DNA of 64,000 bases from Streptomyces minutiscleroticus (GTDB lineage: Bacteria; Actinomycetota; Actinomycetes; Streptomycetales; Streptomycetaceae), in contig NZ_BMVU01000013.1 of the NCBI RefSeq assembly GCF_014650875.1, forward strand, positions 1-64,000, in the 5' to 3' direction. Below are positions 1-9,482 of the stretch, piece after piece; the stretch's first letter is position 1; the number at the start of each line of letters is the position of its first letter. Below the pieces are notes generated by a model that was not told the origin of the DNA, searched no databases, and saw nothing but the letters and a program-made list of their open reading frames with translations. Position numbers and translations under genes: made by a program.

Positions 1-50
1 GACACGTCCGGCGCACCGAACACCTCGCTGTGCGGCGCGCCGGACGTGTC
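1..50. terminator. Large perfect hairpin at left edge
   Basis: Bases 1-14 (GACACGTCCGGCGC) are the exact reverse complement of bases 37-50, giving a 14-bp GC-rich stem with a 22-base loop. It lies 30 bases downstream of the stop of the leftward gene at 81-614, so a bidirectional Rho-independent-type terminator without a U-tract (usual in Streptomyces) is the likely role. The gene on its left is outside the window. Confidence 0.6.
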
Positions 51-80
51 CCGGCCGCGGGGGGCTCGGTCACCGCCCGG

Positions 81-614
81 TCAGCCGGGAACGGCCGACC
101 GGGCGGGAGCGTGTCCGGGCCTGAGCCCGTCCGCCGGGCACTCCACCTCGGTGAACGCGAGCCCGGTGGTCTCCGCCACCGTCTCGTACGCCGGGCGGGG
201 CGGCAGGGCCACGGCCGGGGAGACGGTCGGCAGGGTGAACCACACGACCTTCCCCGACACGCCGTCCGGGCGCGCGCCCCAGCTCTCGGCCACGGCGGCG
301 ACCATGGCGAGGCCGCGTCCGCCGGTGGCGAAGAGGTCCGTGTCCGCCACTTCGGGCAGGCGCGGGTCGTTGTCGCGCACCGAGACGGTGAGCCGGTCGA
401 GCAGCAACTCGATCTGCACCGTGCACGACTTGTCGGGCCGGGCGTGCTCGTGGACGTTGGTCAGGAGCTCGGTGACACCGAGCGCGGCCCGGTCGATCAA
501 CGGATCCAATTGCCAGTAGCGCAATTGCGCTGAAACGATTCTGCGGACCTGTCCGATCCGCGACGGCAGGGCTTGGAGCTCCACCGTGCAGTGCCTGCTT
601 TGCTGGCTGATCAC
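81..614 (-). CDS. ATP-binding anti-sigma-factor-like protein (HATPase_c_2)
   Basis: A 177-residue protein with the fold of RsbW/SpoIIAB serine kinases that bind and inhibit sigma factors. The N-box ELLTNVHEHA (about residues 49-58) and the G-box GGRGLAMVAAV (about 97-107) are clear; the intervening G1 segment reads RDNDPRLP, so the usual DxG is weak. The last 50 residues are a Pro/Arg-rich tail. The start is GTG at 614, seven bases after a GGGGAG ribosome site. Streptomyces carry dozens of such orphan ATP-binding proteins; the partner sigma factor or anti-anti-sigma protein is not adjacent, so the specific pathway is unknown. Confidence 0.85.
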   Translation of the reverse strand: MISQQSRHCTVELQALPSRIGQVRRIVSAQLRYWQLDPLIDRAALGVTELLTNVHEHARPDKSCTVQIELLLDRLTVSVRDNDPRLPEVADTDLFATGGRGLAMVAAVAESWGARPDGVSGKVVWFTLPTVSPAVALPPRPAYETVAETTGLAFTEVECPADGLRPGHAPARSAVPG

Positions 615-797
615 GGCTGCGACTCCCCGAATTGAGGTCCGGAAGAAGACGAGTACGGATCCAGCGGGCGCCCTCGCGTACGACGGCCGCCCGCTGCTGT
701 GGCCGGCGGGCTGGTTCGCAGCGTTATCGCCGGTAAACCCAGAGTGACGTGAGACCAGCGTGACTCAGGGGGTGTGGTCCCGCAACTCGCGGCGTGG

Positions 798-1121
798 TCA
801 GGCGGGGCGCCCCGCGGCCCGGCGCACCGCCTCTATGAAGCGGCGGGCCGCGGGCGGCCCGGCTTCCCCGGGCGCGGGGTCGTGGTCGCCCAGGGTGAGC
901 AGGTAGCGGGTGCCGTTGAGATCGGCCGCGGCCCGGCCGCCGGGGGCGAACCAGGGCTTCGAGGCCCGCACCGCCCGCACCGGCGCGCTGTCGATCTCGC
1001 TGCCGTAGCTGGTGAGCAGCTGCAGCCGGCCGTCGCTGATCCGGACCTGTCCGGCCCGGGTGAGCGAACGCAGCCTCTTTCCGATCCGCACGCCCGTGGC
1101 CGTGAACTCCGGCTCCGCCAT
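798..1121 (-). CDS. Small conserved hypothetical protein
   Basis: A 107-residue cytoplasmic protein of no family I recognise with certainty. It has no signal peptide or membrane segment. Alternating polar and hydrophobic stretches (VRIGKRL, GQVRISDGRLQLL, RYLLTLGD) suggest a small all-beta domain ending in a helix (RRFIEAVRRA), something like a PH-type fold; that is an inference from pattern only. The start ATG at 1121 follows GGAG by five bases; a longer reading to 1238 would add an arginine/aspartate-rich stretch that looks non-coding. It is divergent from the PLP enzyme at 1465. Confidence 0.65.
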   Translation of the reverse strand: MAEPEFTATGVRIGKRLRSLTRAGQVRISDGRLQLLTSYGSEIDSAPVRAVRASKPWFAPGGRAAADLNGTRYLLTLGDHDPAPGEAGPPAARRFIEAVRRAAGRPA

Positions 1122-1464
1122 GATCGCTCCGCCCCCAGTGCGCTTCCCGACTGTCCGCTGGTCGTGATCGAGTGTGCGTCCCCCTGCGGAACCGTCGTCC
1201 CGTTGCGGGGCAGTCTGCACGCGGTCGGCGTCGAGCACCAGTGCGCACGGCGCCGTCGCGCCAGCGGCCGGGAGAGGGCGCCGCCGACGGCCGGGAGCAG
1301 GCGCGCCGACGCGCTCCCCCGTCGCACGACCGGGCGCTTTCCAGCCTCGCCTTTGAGGTGCCCAAAGAGACGTTTATGCAGGTGAGAAGCGTGTCCAGGG
1401 TGTCTATGATCGAGGTGTACGACCGCGCGCACCGGCGGCGGCGCGACCCGAAGGAGCCCTCGCG
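1122..1464. other. Divergent intergenic region, 343 bases
   Basis: The gap between a leftward and a rightward gene must hold promoters for both. The only AT-richer part is about 1351-1410, with TATGAT at 1405-1410 as the best -10 candidate for the rightward gene; no good -35 is visible. The remainder is GC-rich and I see no gene or stable hairpin in it. Confidence 0.4.
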
Positions 1465-2598
1465 GTGACCGTCCCCCAGCACATCCGCACGGACGAGCCG
1501 ATGGCCACGCTGGACGTCGACCGCTCCGACGCGGCGTACCGGAAGTGGCTCAAAGAGGCCGTGCGCAAGGTCCAGGCGGACGCCAACCGCTCGGCCGACA
1601 CCCACCTCCTGCGCTTCCCCCTGCCCGAGACCTGGGGCATCGACCTGTACCTCAAGGACGAGTCGACCCACCCCACCGGCAGTCTCAAGCACCGTCTGGC
1701 ACGCTCGCTCTTCCTGTACGGCCTGTGCAACGGCTGGATCCGCCCGGACCGCCCGGTCATCGAGGCGTCCAGCGGTTCGACGGCCGTCTCCGAGGCCTAC
1801 TTCGCCAAGCTGATCGGCGTCCCCTTCATCGCCGTCATGCCCCGCACGACCAGCGCCGAGAAGTGCCGTCTGATCGAGTTCCACGGCGGCCGCTGCCACT
1901 TCGTCGACGACCCGCGCCGGATGTACGAGGCCTCGGCGGCCCTCGCGGCCGAGACCGGCGGCCACTACATGGACCAGTTCACCTACGCGGAGCGCGCCAC
2001 CGACTGGCGGGGCAACAACAACATCGCCGAGTCGGTCTACCGGCAGATGGAGCTGGAGCGCTACCCGGAGCCGGCGTGGATCGTCGCCACGGCCGGCACC
2101 GGCGGCACCTCGGCCACCATCGCGCGCTACGTGCACTACATGCAGTACGACACCCGCGTCTGCGTCGCCGACCCGGAGAACTCCTGTTTCTTCGAGGGCT
2201 GGACCACCGGCGACGCGGGAGTCACCACCGACCGCGGCTCGCGCATCGAGGGGATCGGCCGGCCGCGCATGGAGCCCAGCTTCGTCCCGGGCGCCGTCGA
2301 CCGGATGATGAAGGTCCCCGACGCGGCGAGCGTGGCCGCCGTGCGCGCGCTGGAGGAGGCCATCGGCCGCAGAGCCGGGGGCTCCACCGGCACCGGTCTG
2401 TGGAGCGCCCTGAAGATCGTCTCCGAGATGGTGGCGGCCGGGCGCACCGGGAGCGTCGTCACCCTGCTGTGCGACCCCGGGGACCGCTATCTCGACAAGT
2501 ACTACTCGGACGACTGGCTCGCCGCGCAGGGACTGGACATCGCGCCCTACCGGGCGGCGATCACCTCGCTGCTGGCGACCGGGGTGTGGCCGGACTGA
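1465..2598 (+). CDS. PLP-dependent cysteine-synthase-family enzyme
   Basis: A 377-residue fold-type II PLP enzyme of the CysK/CysM/cystathionine-beta-synthase superfamily. The PLP lysine is K75 in PTGSLKHR, the substrate loop is SSGSTA (about residues 98-103), and the phosphate-gripping loop is GTGGT at 211-215. It is longer than CysK (about 310 residues) and its lysine motif differs from the strict CysK sequence, so it is better called a cysteine-synthase-like lyase than an assigned O-acetylserine sulfhydrylase. The start GTG at 1465 follows AAGGAG by eight bases; ATG 1501 is an alternative. It stands alone and its substrate is unknown. Confidence 0.88.
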   Translation: MTVPQHIRTDEPMATLDVDRSDAAYRKWLKEAVRKVQADANRSADTHLLRFPLPETWGIDLYLKDESTHPTGSLKHRLARSLFLYGLCNGWIRPDRPVIEASSGSTAVSEAYFAKLIGVPFIAVMPRTTSAEKCRLIEFHGGRCHFVDDPRRMYEASAALAAETGGHYMDQFTYAERATDWRGNNNIAESVYRQMELERYPEPAWIVATAGTGGTSATIARYVHYMQYDTRVCVADPENSCFFEGWTTGDAGVTTDRGSRIEGIGRPRMEPSFVPGAVDRMMKVPDAASVAAVRALEEAIGRRAGGSTGTGLWSALKIVSEMVAAGRTGSVVTLLCDPGDRYLDKYYSDDWLAAQGLDIAPYRAAITSLLATGVWPD

Positions 2599-2637
2599 CC
2601 GGACCGCACCGACCGCACCGGGCCGGACGGGCCGCCG

Positions 2638-3468
2638 TCAGCCGCCCGTGTCGTCCTCCGGCTCGCCCGCCACCACGAGGCTGTCCAGGTGCTCGCAGAC
2701 CTCCGCGCGCGCCTGCGCCGACAGCCCGGTGTCCGTCACCAGCGTGTCCACCTGCTCCAGCGTGGCGAACGAACTCAGGCCCACCGTGCCCCACTTGGTG
2801 TGGTCGGCGACCACGACGACCCGCCGGGCCGACTGCACCAGGCGCCGGTTGGTCTCCGCCTCCGCCAGGTTGGGCGTCGACAGGCCCGCCTCCACCGATA
2901 TGCCGTGCACGCCGAGGAACAGCACGTCGAAGTGGAGCGCCCCGATCGCCTGGTCGGCGACCGGTCCCACCAGCGAGTCGGAGGGGGTGCGCACCCCGCC
3001 GGTCAGCACGACCGTCGCCGCGCCCTGCCGCTGCCCCGTGGTGCGCTGCGCCGCATGGAAGACGTCCGCCACCCGCACCGAGTTGGTGACCACGGTCAGG
3101 TCGGGCACGTCGAGGAGCCGGTGGGCCAGCGCGTACGTCGTGGTGCCGCCCGAGAGCGCGATCGCCGAGCCCGGCGCGACCAGCGCCGCGGCGGCCCGCG
3201 CGATGTCCTCCTTGGCGGTGGGCTCCAGGCCGGACTTGGCCTCGAACCCCGGCTCGTGCGTGCTCGCCTCGACCACCGGGACCGCGCCGCCGTGCACCTT
3301 CTCCACCACGCCCTGCCGGGCCAGCGCGTCGAGGTCGCGGCGGACCGTCATGTCGGAGACGCCCAGTCTCCGGGTGAGCTCGTTGACGCGGACCCCGCCA
3401 CGCCGCCGCACCTCGTCGAGGATCAGGGCACGGCGCTGCTCCGCGAGAAGGTTCTGGTTCTCACTCAC
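2638..3468 (-). CDS. DeoR/GlpR-family transcriptional regulator
   Basis: A 276-residue repressor. The N-terminal winged helix (about residues 6-60) ends with the DeoR signature, RRDLDALARQGVVEKVHGGA; the C-terminal DeoR sensor domain (about 80-250) carries the sugar-phosphate-binding loop LSGGTTTYALA. This family usually represses sugar or polyol catabolic operons and is released by a phosphorylated sugar. No sugar operon is next to it: it is convergent with a PLP enzyme and divergent from a membrane protein, so its target cannot be read from context. The start GTG at 3468 follows GGGAG at good spacing. Confidence 0.93.
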   Translation of the reverse strand: MSENQNLLAEQRRALILDEVRRRGGVRVNELTRRLGVSDMTVRRDLDALARQGVVEKVHGGAVPVVEASTHEPGFEAKSGLEPTAKEDIARAAAALVAPGSAIALSGGTTTYALAHRLLDVPDLTVVTNSVRVADVFHAAQRTTGQRQGAATVVLTGGVRTPSDSLVGPVADQAIGALHFDVLFLGVHGISVEAGLSTPNLAEAETNRRLVQSARRVVVVADHTKWGTVGLSSFATLEQVDTLVTDTGLSAQARAEVCEHLDSLVVAGEPEDDTGG

Positions 3469-3765
3469 GCGCGCTCCCGTCCGTTCGCCCCAGCACGTCC
3501 GACACTCCTTGCGAACCCCTCCCACGAGGACGTTCCGCCCGTTCTCCGGGTCGGAGGACGTCTCATCCTCGCACGGGCCCGCGGACGCCGCGCCACTGCC
3601 CGTACCGACGCGTACACGCCACGCTGCCACCCCGGTCGCGGCCCGATCGCACGGAACGGGGAGATTCCGTGACCACAGGTGTGGGCGTCGCGCGCAGCGG
3701 AGATCCTGTGCGTGCGCGGGTTCGCCCGCCCCATGGATCCAGGGCACCACGGGGGAAGCGGAACA

Positions 3766-6141
3766 GTGGAACGTATCGAGGACGAGACGGCCGCCGCGGA
3801 GCGGCCCGCCAGACCCGGCCCCGGCCCCGAGGCGGCCGGAACAGCGCTGGAGCTCCTCGTCCACGGCGTCGGCGGCACCACGCCCCAGGAGATGCTGGAC
3901 GACCCGCGCACCGTGCGGATCACCGGCGACGAGACCGCCGCCGTGTACCGGCGCGCCGACGACGCCGACGCCGAGTCGCGCCCCGGGGACCACCGCGGCA
4001 GGCCCGTGCCCGAGGCGTACGTGTGGTGCAACCTCACCTCGGGCAACGCCTCGCGCGCCCTGTGGCTGCTGCTCCTGCCGTTCATGGTGGTCAACCTCGC
4101 GCACTGGATGCGCCCCGACGCCCGCCGGGGGACGCGCACCGTGCGCCTCTACGGCCTCCTCGTCCGCCTCGTCGGCCTCACGCTCACCGTGCTGCTGGTG
4201 GCCGCCGCCTGCGAGGTCGCCCTCGACCTGGCCGCGTGGCAGTGCGCGGGCACGCGCGCGTGCACCGAGGACCACACCTGGCTGCGCTTCCTCTCCGACG
4301 GCTGGTGGAGCCCGCCCGGCCGCCGCCTGGCCCTCGCCGCGCTGGTGCCCGCCGCGCTCACCGGCCTGCTGTGGTACCTGTCCCACCGCACCTGGAACGA
4401 CTACGAGTCGCAGCAGCCGCTGACCCGGCGCTCCGAGCCCGAGGAGGAGCCCGGCCCGACCGGGCTCGCCCGCCCCGGCTTCTGGTACGGCCGCCGCCTG
4501 GTGGCCCGGCTGCGCGCCGCGCACACCGCCGCCGGGTTCCTCACCGTCGCCGCGGCCGTCGGCTCCGCGGCCGTGCGCGAGGACCGCCGCCCCGGCGGGC
4601 CCGCGGTCCTGGGGACGCTGGCCTGGGCGTTCGACGCCGCGCTGGTGACGGGCGCGCTCGTGGTGCTGTGGGTGGTCTGCCGGCGCGGCCGCAGCGAGAA
4701 CCGCCTCGACGACCAGCTCGACGAGACCCTCGTGCGCGTGCTGCCGGGCGGCGCCCTCGCCCTGCTCGGCCTGGCGGTCGTGTACGCGGGCTGGCCGCGG
4801 CCGGACTGGACCTCGCACGGCCGGCTGCCCGGCGACGCGACGTTCGGCGCCCTCGTGCTCGTCCAGGGCCTGCTCGTCGTCGCGCTCGCCGCCGTGGCGC
4901 ACCTGCTGCACCGCCGCCGCCCCGACCGGCGGGCCGCGCTGCGCGGCCTGGCCGGGCCCGCCGTGGCGATGCTGGCCTGCGCGCTGGGCGGCGTGATGTC
5001 CGGCGGCGTGGCGCAGCGCGTGGCCGACTGGCTGGACGGCACCGGCGGCACCCTCGACGGCCCGCCCGTGCTCCTCACCTGGCAGGCGTCGATGATCCCG
5101 CCGCTGCTGGCCGTGGTGCTCGTGCTGTGCGGCTGGCTGGTGCGCCGCACCGTGCGGCTGCGGGCCGCGGAGACGGCCGCGGTGGAGCGGGAGTACCCGG
5201 GCGAGCCCAAGGACGCCAGGCGCACCCGCCGGATCGCCGGGGTGCGGGCGATGGCCACGCTCACCGACCTGGCGCCCCTCATCATCGGCGTCGTCTCCGC
5301 CGTGACGCTGCTGCTGGGCGCCGTCGCCCTCGTCGGCGCGTCCGTCTCCGGCGACGAGCCCGCCGACGCCGCGGGCGGCACGCACGGGTTCGTGGCGGGC
5401 GCCGTCGAGACCTCGCAGGCGATCGGCTCCTGGCTGATCGGGTTCGGCTTCCTGCTCTTCGTGACCTGGGGCCGCCGCGCCTACCGCGACCCCTCGGCCC
5501 GGCGCACCATAGGGATCCTGTGGGACGTGGGGACGTTCTGGCCGCGCGCCGCGCACCCCTTCGCGCCGCCCTGCTACGCCGAGCGCGCCGTGCCCGACCT
5601 CACCTGGCGCATGGCCACCTGGACCCGTGCCACCGGCGGCCGCCTCGTGCTGTCCGGGCACTCGCAGGGCAGCGTCCTCGCCGCCGCGGCGGCCTGGCAG
5701 CTCCCCCCGCCGGTGCGCCGCCGGGTCGCGCTGCTGACCTACGGCTCACCGCTGGAGCGGCTGTACGGGCGCTGGTTCCCGGCCCACTTCGGCCGGGCCG
5801 CCCTCGCCTCCCTGCACGAGGAGATCGACTGCTGGCGCAACCTGTACCGGGAGACCGACCCCATCGGCGGCCCCGTCGGGCTCCCCGGGGACTGCGCGCC
5901 GCGGGTCGACCGCGGCGCGCTCAAGGACCCCCTCGCGTACGGCCGGACGCAGGAGCACCCGCTGCCCGCCCCGATCCTCGGCCACTCCGACTACCGGGCC
6001 GACCCGGCCTTCGCCGAGGAGCGGGAGCGGCTGCTGGCCCGGCTGCGGCCGGACGTGCCGGGCCAGCGCGCCACGGACCCGGGCCCGGACGCCGCGGACC
6101 CGCACGACGGGCACGCGCCCGCCGCGCCCCCCGCGCCGTAG
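3766..6141 (+). CDS. Polytopic membrane protein with C-terminal alpha/beta-hydrolase motif
   Basis: A protein of about 791 residues with an unusual build. The N-terminus has VHGVGG, like the oxyanion strand-loop of lipases. Roughly ten hydrophobic segments follow, and after the last one (near residues 545-570) comes a soluble region with LSGHSQGS, a GxSxG nucleophile elbow centred on S633. I read it as an esterase or lipase fold interrupted by a membrane domain; the substrate is unknown. The start GTG at 3766 follows GGGGGAAG; ATG 3733 is an alternative without a ribosome site. Its stop is only eight bases from the convergent gene at 6150. Confidence 0.75.
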   Translation: MERIEDETAAAERPARPGPGPEAAGTALELLVHGVGGTTPQEMLDDPRTVRITGDETAAVYRRADDADAESRPGDHRGRPVPEAYVWCNLTSGNASRALWLLLLPFMVVNLAHWMRPDARRGTRTVRLYGLLVRLVGLTLTVLLVAAACEVALDLAAWQCAGTRACTEDHTWLRFLSDGWWSPPGRRLALAALVPAALTGLLWYLSHRTWNDYESQQPLTRRSEPEEEPGPTGLARPGFWYGRRLVARLRAAHTAAGFLTVAAAVGSAAVREDRRPGGPAVLGTLAWAFDAALVTGALVVLWVVCRRGRSENRLDDQLDETLVRVLPGGALALLGLAVVYAGWPRPDWTSHGRLPGDATFGALVLVQGLLVVALAAVAHLLHRRRPDRRAALRGLAGPAVAMLACALGGVMSGGVAQRVADWLDGTGGTLDGPPVLLTWQASMIPPLLAVVLVLCGWLVRRTVRLRAAETAAVEREYPGEPKDARRTRRIAGVRAMATLTDLAPLIIGVVSAVTLLLGAVALVGASVSGDEPADAAGGTHGFVAGAVETSQAIGSWLIGFGFLLFVTWGRRAYRDPSARRTIGILWDVGTFWPRAAHPFAPPCYAERAVPDLTWRMATWTRATGGRLVLSGHSQGSVLAAAAAWQLPPPVRRRVALLTYGSPLERLYGRWFPAHFGRAALASLHEEIDCWRNLYRETDPIGGPVGLPGDCAPRVDRGALKDPLAYGRTQEHPLPAPILGHSDYRADPAFAEERERLLARLRPDVPGQRATDPGPDAADPHDGHAPAAPPAP

Positions 6142-6149
6142 CGGCGGGC

Positions 6150-8591
6150 TCAGGACAGCGTCGGCAGGTCCTCGGGGTAGAGCAGGGTCAGGTCGTCGGT
6201 GGTCGGCTCGGGGAGCTGGGCGACCCGGCCCGCGTGCCGCTCGACCATCGCCTCGAAGGTCTGCCGCGCGGTGCGGCCGTTGCCGAACGCCGGGCCCTTC
6301 GGGAGGGCGTCGAAGTACTTGACCAGCGCCTCGCCCGTGCCGTCCGCGAGCCGGTACTCCTGCTCCTCGGCCTGCTGCTCCACGATCCGCAGCAGCTCCT
6401 CGGGGACGTAGTCGCCGAAGGTGATGGTGCGTGAGAACCGGGACGCCACACCGGGGTTGACGGTCAGGAAGCGCTCCATCTCGGCGGTGTAGCCCGCGAC
6501 GATCACCACGACCGCCTCCCGGTGGTCCTCCATGAGCTTCACGAGCGTGTCGATGGCCTCGCGGCCGAAGTCGCGCCCGGAGTCCTCCGGGGAGAGCGCG
6601 TACGCCTCGTCGATGAACAGCACGCCGCCGCGCGCCCGGTCGAAGGCCTCCTGGGTGCGGATGGCCGTGGAGCCGATGTGCTCGCCGACCAGGTCCACGC
6701 GGGAGACCTCGACCAGGTGGCCCTTCTCCAGCACGCCGAGCGAGGCGAGGATCTCGCCGTAGAGGCGGGCGACCGTCGTCTTGCCGGTGCCGGGGGAGCC
6801 GGTGAAGACCAGATGGCGCCGGACGGAGGCGGCCTTGAGGCCGGCCCGCTGCCGCCTGCGGCCCACCTCGATCATGTCGGTGAGGGCGCGGACCTCGCGC
6901 TTGACGCTGTCCAGGCCCACGAGCGCGTCCAGTTCGCCCAGGACCTCCTGCGAGGTGCGCGCGGACGGCTCGGGCTCCGGCTCCGGGACGGCGGCCGCAG
7001 CCGCGGGCTCGGCGGCGCGCCGGGCGGGGACCGCGCCCAGCAGGCCCTGCGCCGGGGCCGCCGTCTGCACGGCGGTCTCCCGGACGGCCGGACGCGCCGC
7101 GGCGCCGCTCTCGTCGCTGGTGCAGTCCTCGACCACCGGCCCGTCGCCCGAGCCCTCGGCGCCCGCGTCCGCGAACTCGTAGCCGCCGCGCGCGCACCGC
7201 TCCGTACGGCACTTGCGCAGCGTCGTGCGGCAGCCGTCGATGACGTGGAAGCCGTAGCCGCCGCTGCCCGTGACCCGGCAGCCCTCGAAGGTGCCGCGAC
7301 CGCCCGCCGACACGTAGAAGCCCGCCTCCGCGGGGGAGCCGACCGTGCAGCGCTCGATGCGCGGGTCGGCGCCCTTGGTGACGATCACGCCCGTCTGGGC
7401 GCCCTCCACCGTGCAGTTGGCGAGCGTGCCGCCGCTGCCGTGGTCGCGGAACCAGGCGCCCGTCGCGGCGTCCCTGATCCGGCAGTCGTCCAGCTGCGCG
7501 GTGGCGCCGTCGCTCACCGACACCGCCGTGTTGCGCACCTGCCAGACGTCGCTGTCGACGACGTCCGCGCGCGAACCGCGGTCCAGGACGAACAGCGCGT
7601 CCGGCACGTCGTGCACCCGGCACGCCTCCAGGACCGCCGTGGCGCCGTCGCTCACCCACACCGCGGGGTAGTCGCCCGTACTGTCGTGGATCTCGCACTG
7701 GTTGGCGTCCACGCGGGTGCCCGGGTCCCACACCGACAGGCCGTTGCGCCCGAACTGCCGCACCGTGGAGCGGGTCATCGTCAGCACAGAGCGCGACCGC
7801 AGGTCGACCGCGTTCTCCGGGATGTCGTGGATGCGGCAGTCCGCCAGCGTGAGCACGGCGTCCGTGTCGAGCGTGACGCCGTCGGCGGTGGTGCGGTGCA
7901 CGTCGCAGTCGGTGAGGTGGGCGGTGGCCCGGCCGGTGACCTGGACCCCGCTGCCTCTGACCTCGTACACCTCGCAGCCGACCGCCTCGAGCGCGGAGTG
8001 CTCGCCGGTCGCCGACAGGCCCGCGCCCGAGGTGTGGTGGACCCGGCAGCGCTCCAGCCGCGGATGGGCGCCGCCGCGGACCGCGACGCCGGACTGGCCG
8101 GCCGCGACGACCTCGCAGTCCTCGAACACCCCGCCCCCGCCGTCGAGCACGGCGATGCCGAGGCCCGCGGGGTTGTCGACCGTGCAGCGCCGCACGGTGG
8201 GGCGGGCGCCGCCGCGCACCTCGATGCCGGCCGCGGAGCGGGTGACGATCCGCAGGCCCGTCAGTTCCGGCGTGCCCTCCTCGACGAGGAGCGCGGGCGC
8301 CGCCGCGTCCTGGCCCTCCACGTGCAGGTCCTGGACCACCGCGGAGGCGCGCACGGTCAGCGGCACCCCGTCCGGCGGCGCGATGCGCACGGACCCGGCG
8401 GAGCCCTCCGGGCCGCGCAGGGTCACCGCCCGCCGCAGCACCAGGTTCTCCCGGTAGGTACCGGGAGCGACGGTGAGCACGTCACCGTCGCTCGCGGCCT
8501 CCAGGGCGGCGGCGAGCGATGCGTACTCTCCCGTGCGGCGCCGCCACCGCGACGTGCCGGTGTGCGTCACCTGGACCGTGCCCTGTGCCAT
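6150..8591 (-). CDS. Parallel beta-helix protein fused to CbbX-type AAA+ ATPase
   Basis: A protein of 813 residues. Residues about 15-500 are a right-handed parallel beta-helix: a series of roughly 23-residue rungs rich in the pattern VxDCxVHD, as in carbohydrate-binding or pectate-lyase-like proteins. A low-complexity Ala/Glu/Pro linker follows, then a CbbX/SpoVK/EccA-type AAA+ domain with Walker A GSPGTGKT (K604), Walker B FIDEAY (D661, E662) and arginine-rich sensor regions. No signal peptide or membrane segment is present, so it acts in the cytoplasm. CbbX-type ATPases remodel inhibited enzymes or chaperone type VII secretion; which applies here is unknown. ATG 8591 is preferred over 8660, which adds a basic stretch. 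Confidence 0.88.
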   Translation of the reverse strand: MAQGTVQVTHTGTSRWRRRTGEYASLAAALEAASDGDVLTVAPGTYRENLVLRRAVTLRGPEGSAGSVRIAPPDGVPLTVRASAVVQDLHVEGQDAAAPALLVEEGTPELTGLRIVTRSAAGIEVRGGARPTVRRCTVDNPAGLGIAVLDGGGGVFEDCEVVAAGQSGVAVRGGAHPRLERCRVHHTSGAGLSATGEHSALEAVGCEVYEVRGSGVQVTGRATAHLTDCDVHRTTADGVTLDTDAVLTLADCRIHDIPENAVDLRSRSVLTMTRSTVRQFGRNGLSVWDPGTRVDANQCEIHDSTGDYPAVWVSDGATAVLEACRVHDVPDALFVLDRGSRADVVDSDVWQVRNTAVSVSDGATAQLDDCRIRDAATGAWFRDHGSGGTLANCTVEGAQTGVIVTKGADPRIERCTVGSPAEAGFYVSAGGRGTFEGCRVTGSGGYGFHVIDGCRTTLRKCRTERCARGGYEFADAGAEGSGDGPVVEDCTSDESGAAARPAVRETAVQTAAPAQGLLGAVPARRAAEPAAAAAVPEPEPEPSARTSQEVLGELDALVGLDSVKREVRALTDMIEVGRRRQRAGLKAASVRRHLVFTGSPGTGKTTVARLYGEILASLGVLEKGHLVEVSRVDLVGEHIGSTAIRTQEAFDRARGGVLFIDEAYALSPEDSGRDFGREAIDTLVKLMEDHREAVVVIVAGYTAEMERFLTVNPGVASRFSRTITFGDYVPEELLRIVEQQAEEQEYRLADGTGEALVKYFDALPKGPAFGNGRTARQTFEAMVERHAGRVAQLPEPTTDDLTLLYPEDLPTLS

Positions 8592-8705
8592 GGCGCTGCT
8601 GTGCCCCCACCTCGTCGTACGCGGGTTCCGCTGAGATGCCGAATGGTTCGGCCGGTCCACCGTAGCGTGCGCGGAGGCGGCGAGTTGACCTGAGTGGACC
8701 GGCGG

Positions 8706-9311
8706 TCAGCTGCCGGTGCCGGTCCTGCCCCAGTCCGGTCCGGCCTGCGACCACGCCTGGTCCCAGCGCGCGTACCGGCGGCGGACCATGCGCCACAGCA
8801 CCAGGCGCCGCGAGGCCTCCACGAGCCCGGCGCAGAGCGCGGCCGCACCGACCCCGGCCAGCACCGCGTGCGTCGTGGCGGTGGCGGAGTCCAGCGGCCG
8901 GGCGACGGGACGGCCCTGCCGGTCCGTCCACAGCGTGAACCGGTCGCCCGGCTGCGGCGACTTGAGGCCGACGGGCACCGTGCCGCGCCGGGCCGTGCCG
9001 TCGGGCGCGGTCCAGTCGGCGAGCGCGCGACTCTGCGCGTCCCGCGCGGAGGCGGTCTCCGGGTCGGGGTCCAGAGGGGCGGCGCTCACCGCTCGGACGA
9101 CGGTCGCGCGCACCTGCTGGCGGGCCTCGCGCTGCTCGCGCACGGACTGCTGCAGGGCACCCTGGGCGGCCGTGCCGGCCAGGACGCCGGCCAAGGGGGC
9201 CGCGACCAGGACCAGCAGCAGGGCCGCCAGCGCCAGCCAGGCCTCGACCAGATCGGTCGTGCGGCGCAGCGGGTTGTGCCGCCAGCGCCGGAGTCCGCCG
9301 ATCGCACGCAC
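8706..9311 (-). CDS. Rv1733c-like two-TM membrane protein
   Basis: A 201-residue protein with one membrane segment near residues 24-45 (LALAALLLVLVAAPLAGVLAG) and a second near 145-165, separated by a periplasmic-side domain with PGDRFTLWTDRQGR. This is the layout of actinobacterial proteins similar to mycobacterial Rv1733c, a dormancy (DosR) antigen of unknown function. A paralogue occurs at 45615-46235 with the same (R)xNxLRRxxDxVEAW lead-in before the first membrane segment. The start GTG at 9311 follows GGGGGTG. It is not linked to the hypoxia island and I find no matching palindrome upstream. Confidence 0.8.
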   Translation of the reverse strand: MRAIGGLRRWRHNPLRRTTDLVEAWLALAALLLVLVAAPLAGVLAGTAAQGALQQSVREQREARQQVRATVVRAVSAAPLDPDPETASARDAQSRALADWTAPDGTARRGTVPVGLKSPQPGDRFTLWTDRQGRPVARPLDSATATTHAVLAGVGAAALCAGLVEASRRLVLWRMVRRRYARWDQAWSQAGPDWGRTGTGS

Positions 9312-9482
9312 CGTCCCGCACCCCCTTCCGCCTTCGTCATGACCCCCGCGGAGCCGTTCACGCGCGCATCGGACCGAGAGAGGGAGATCACCCCGCCCGC
9401 TTCTCATGAACTTCTCACGCACTCCAACGCCCCTGGGCGACGCCCGTGTTCCCGGTCCGCGCCGTCCGTTCCGGCCGGTCGG

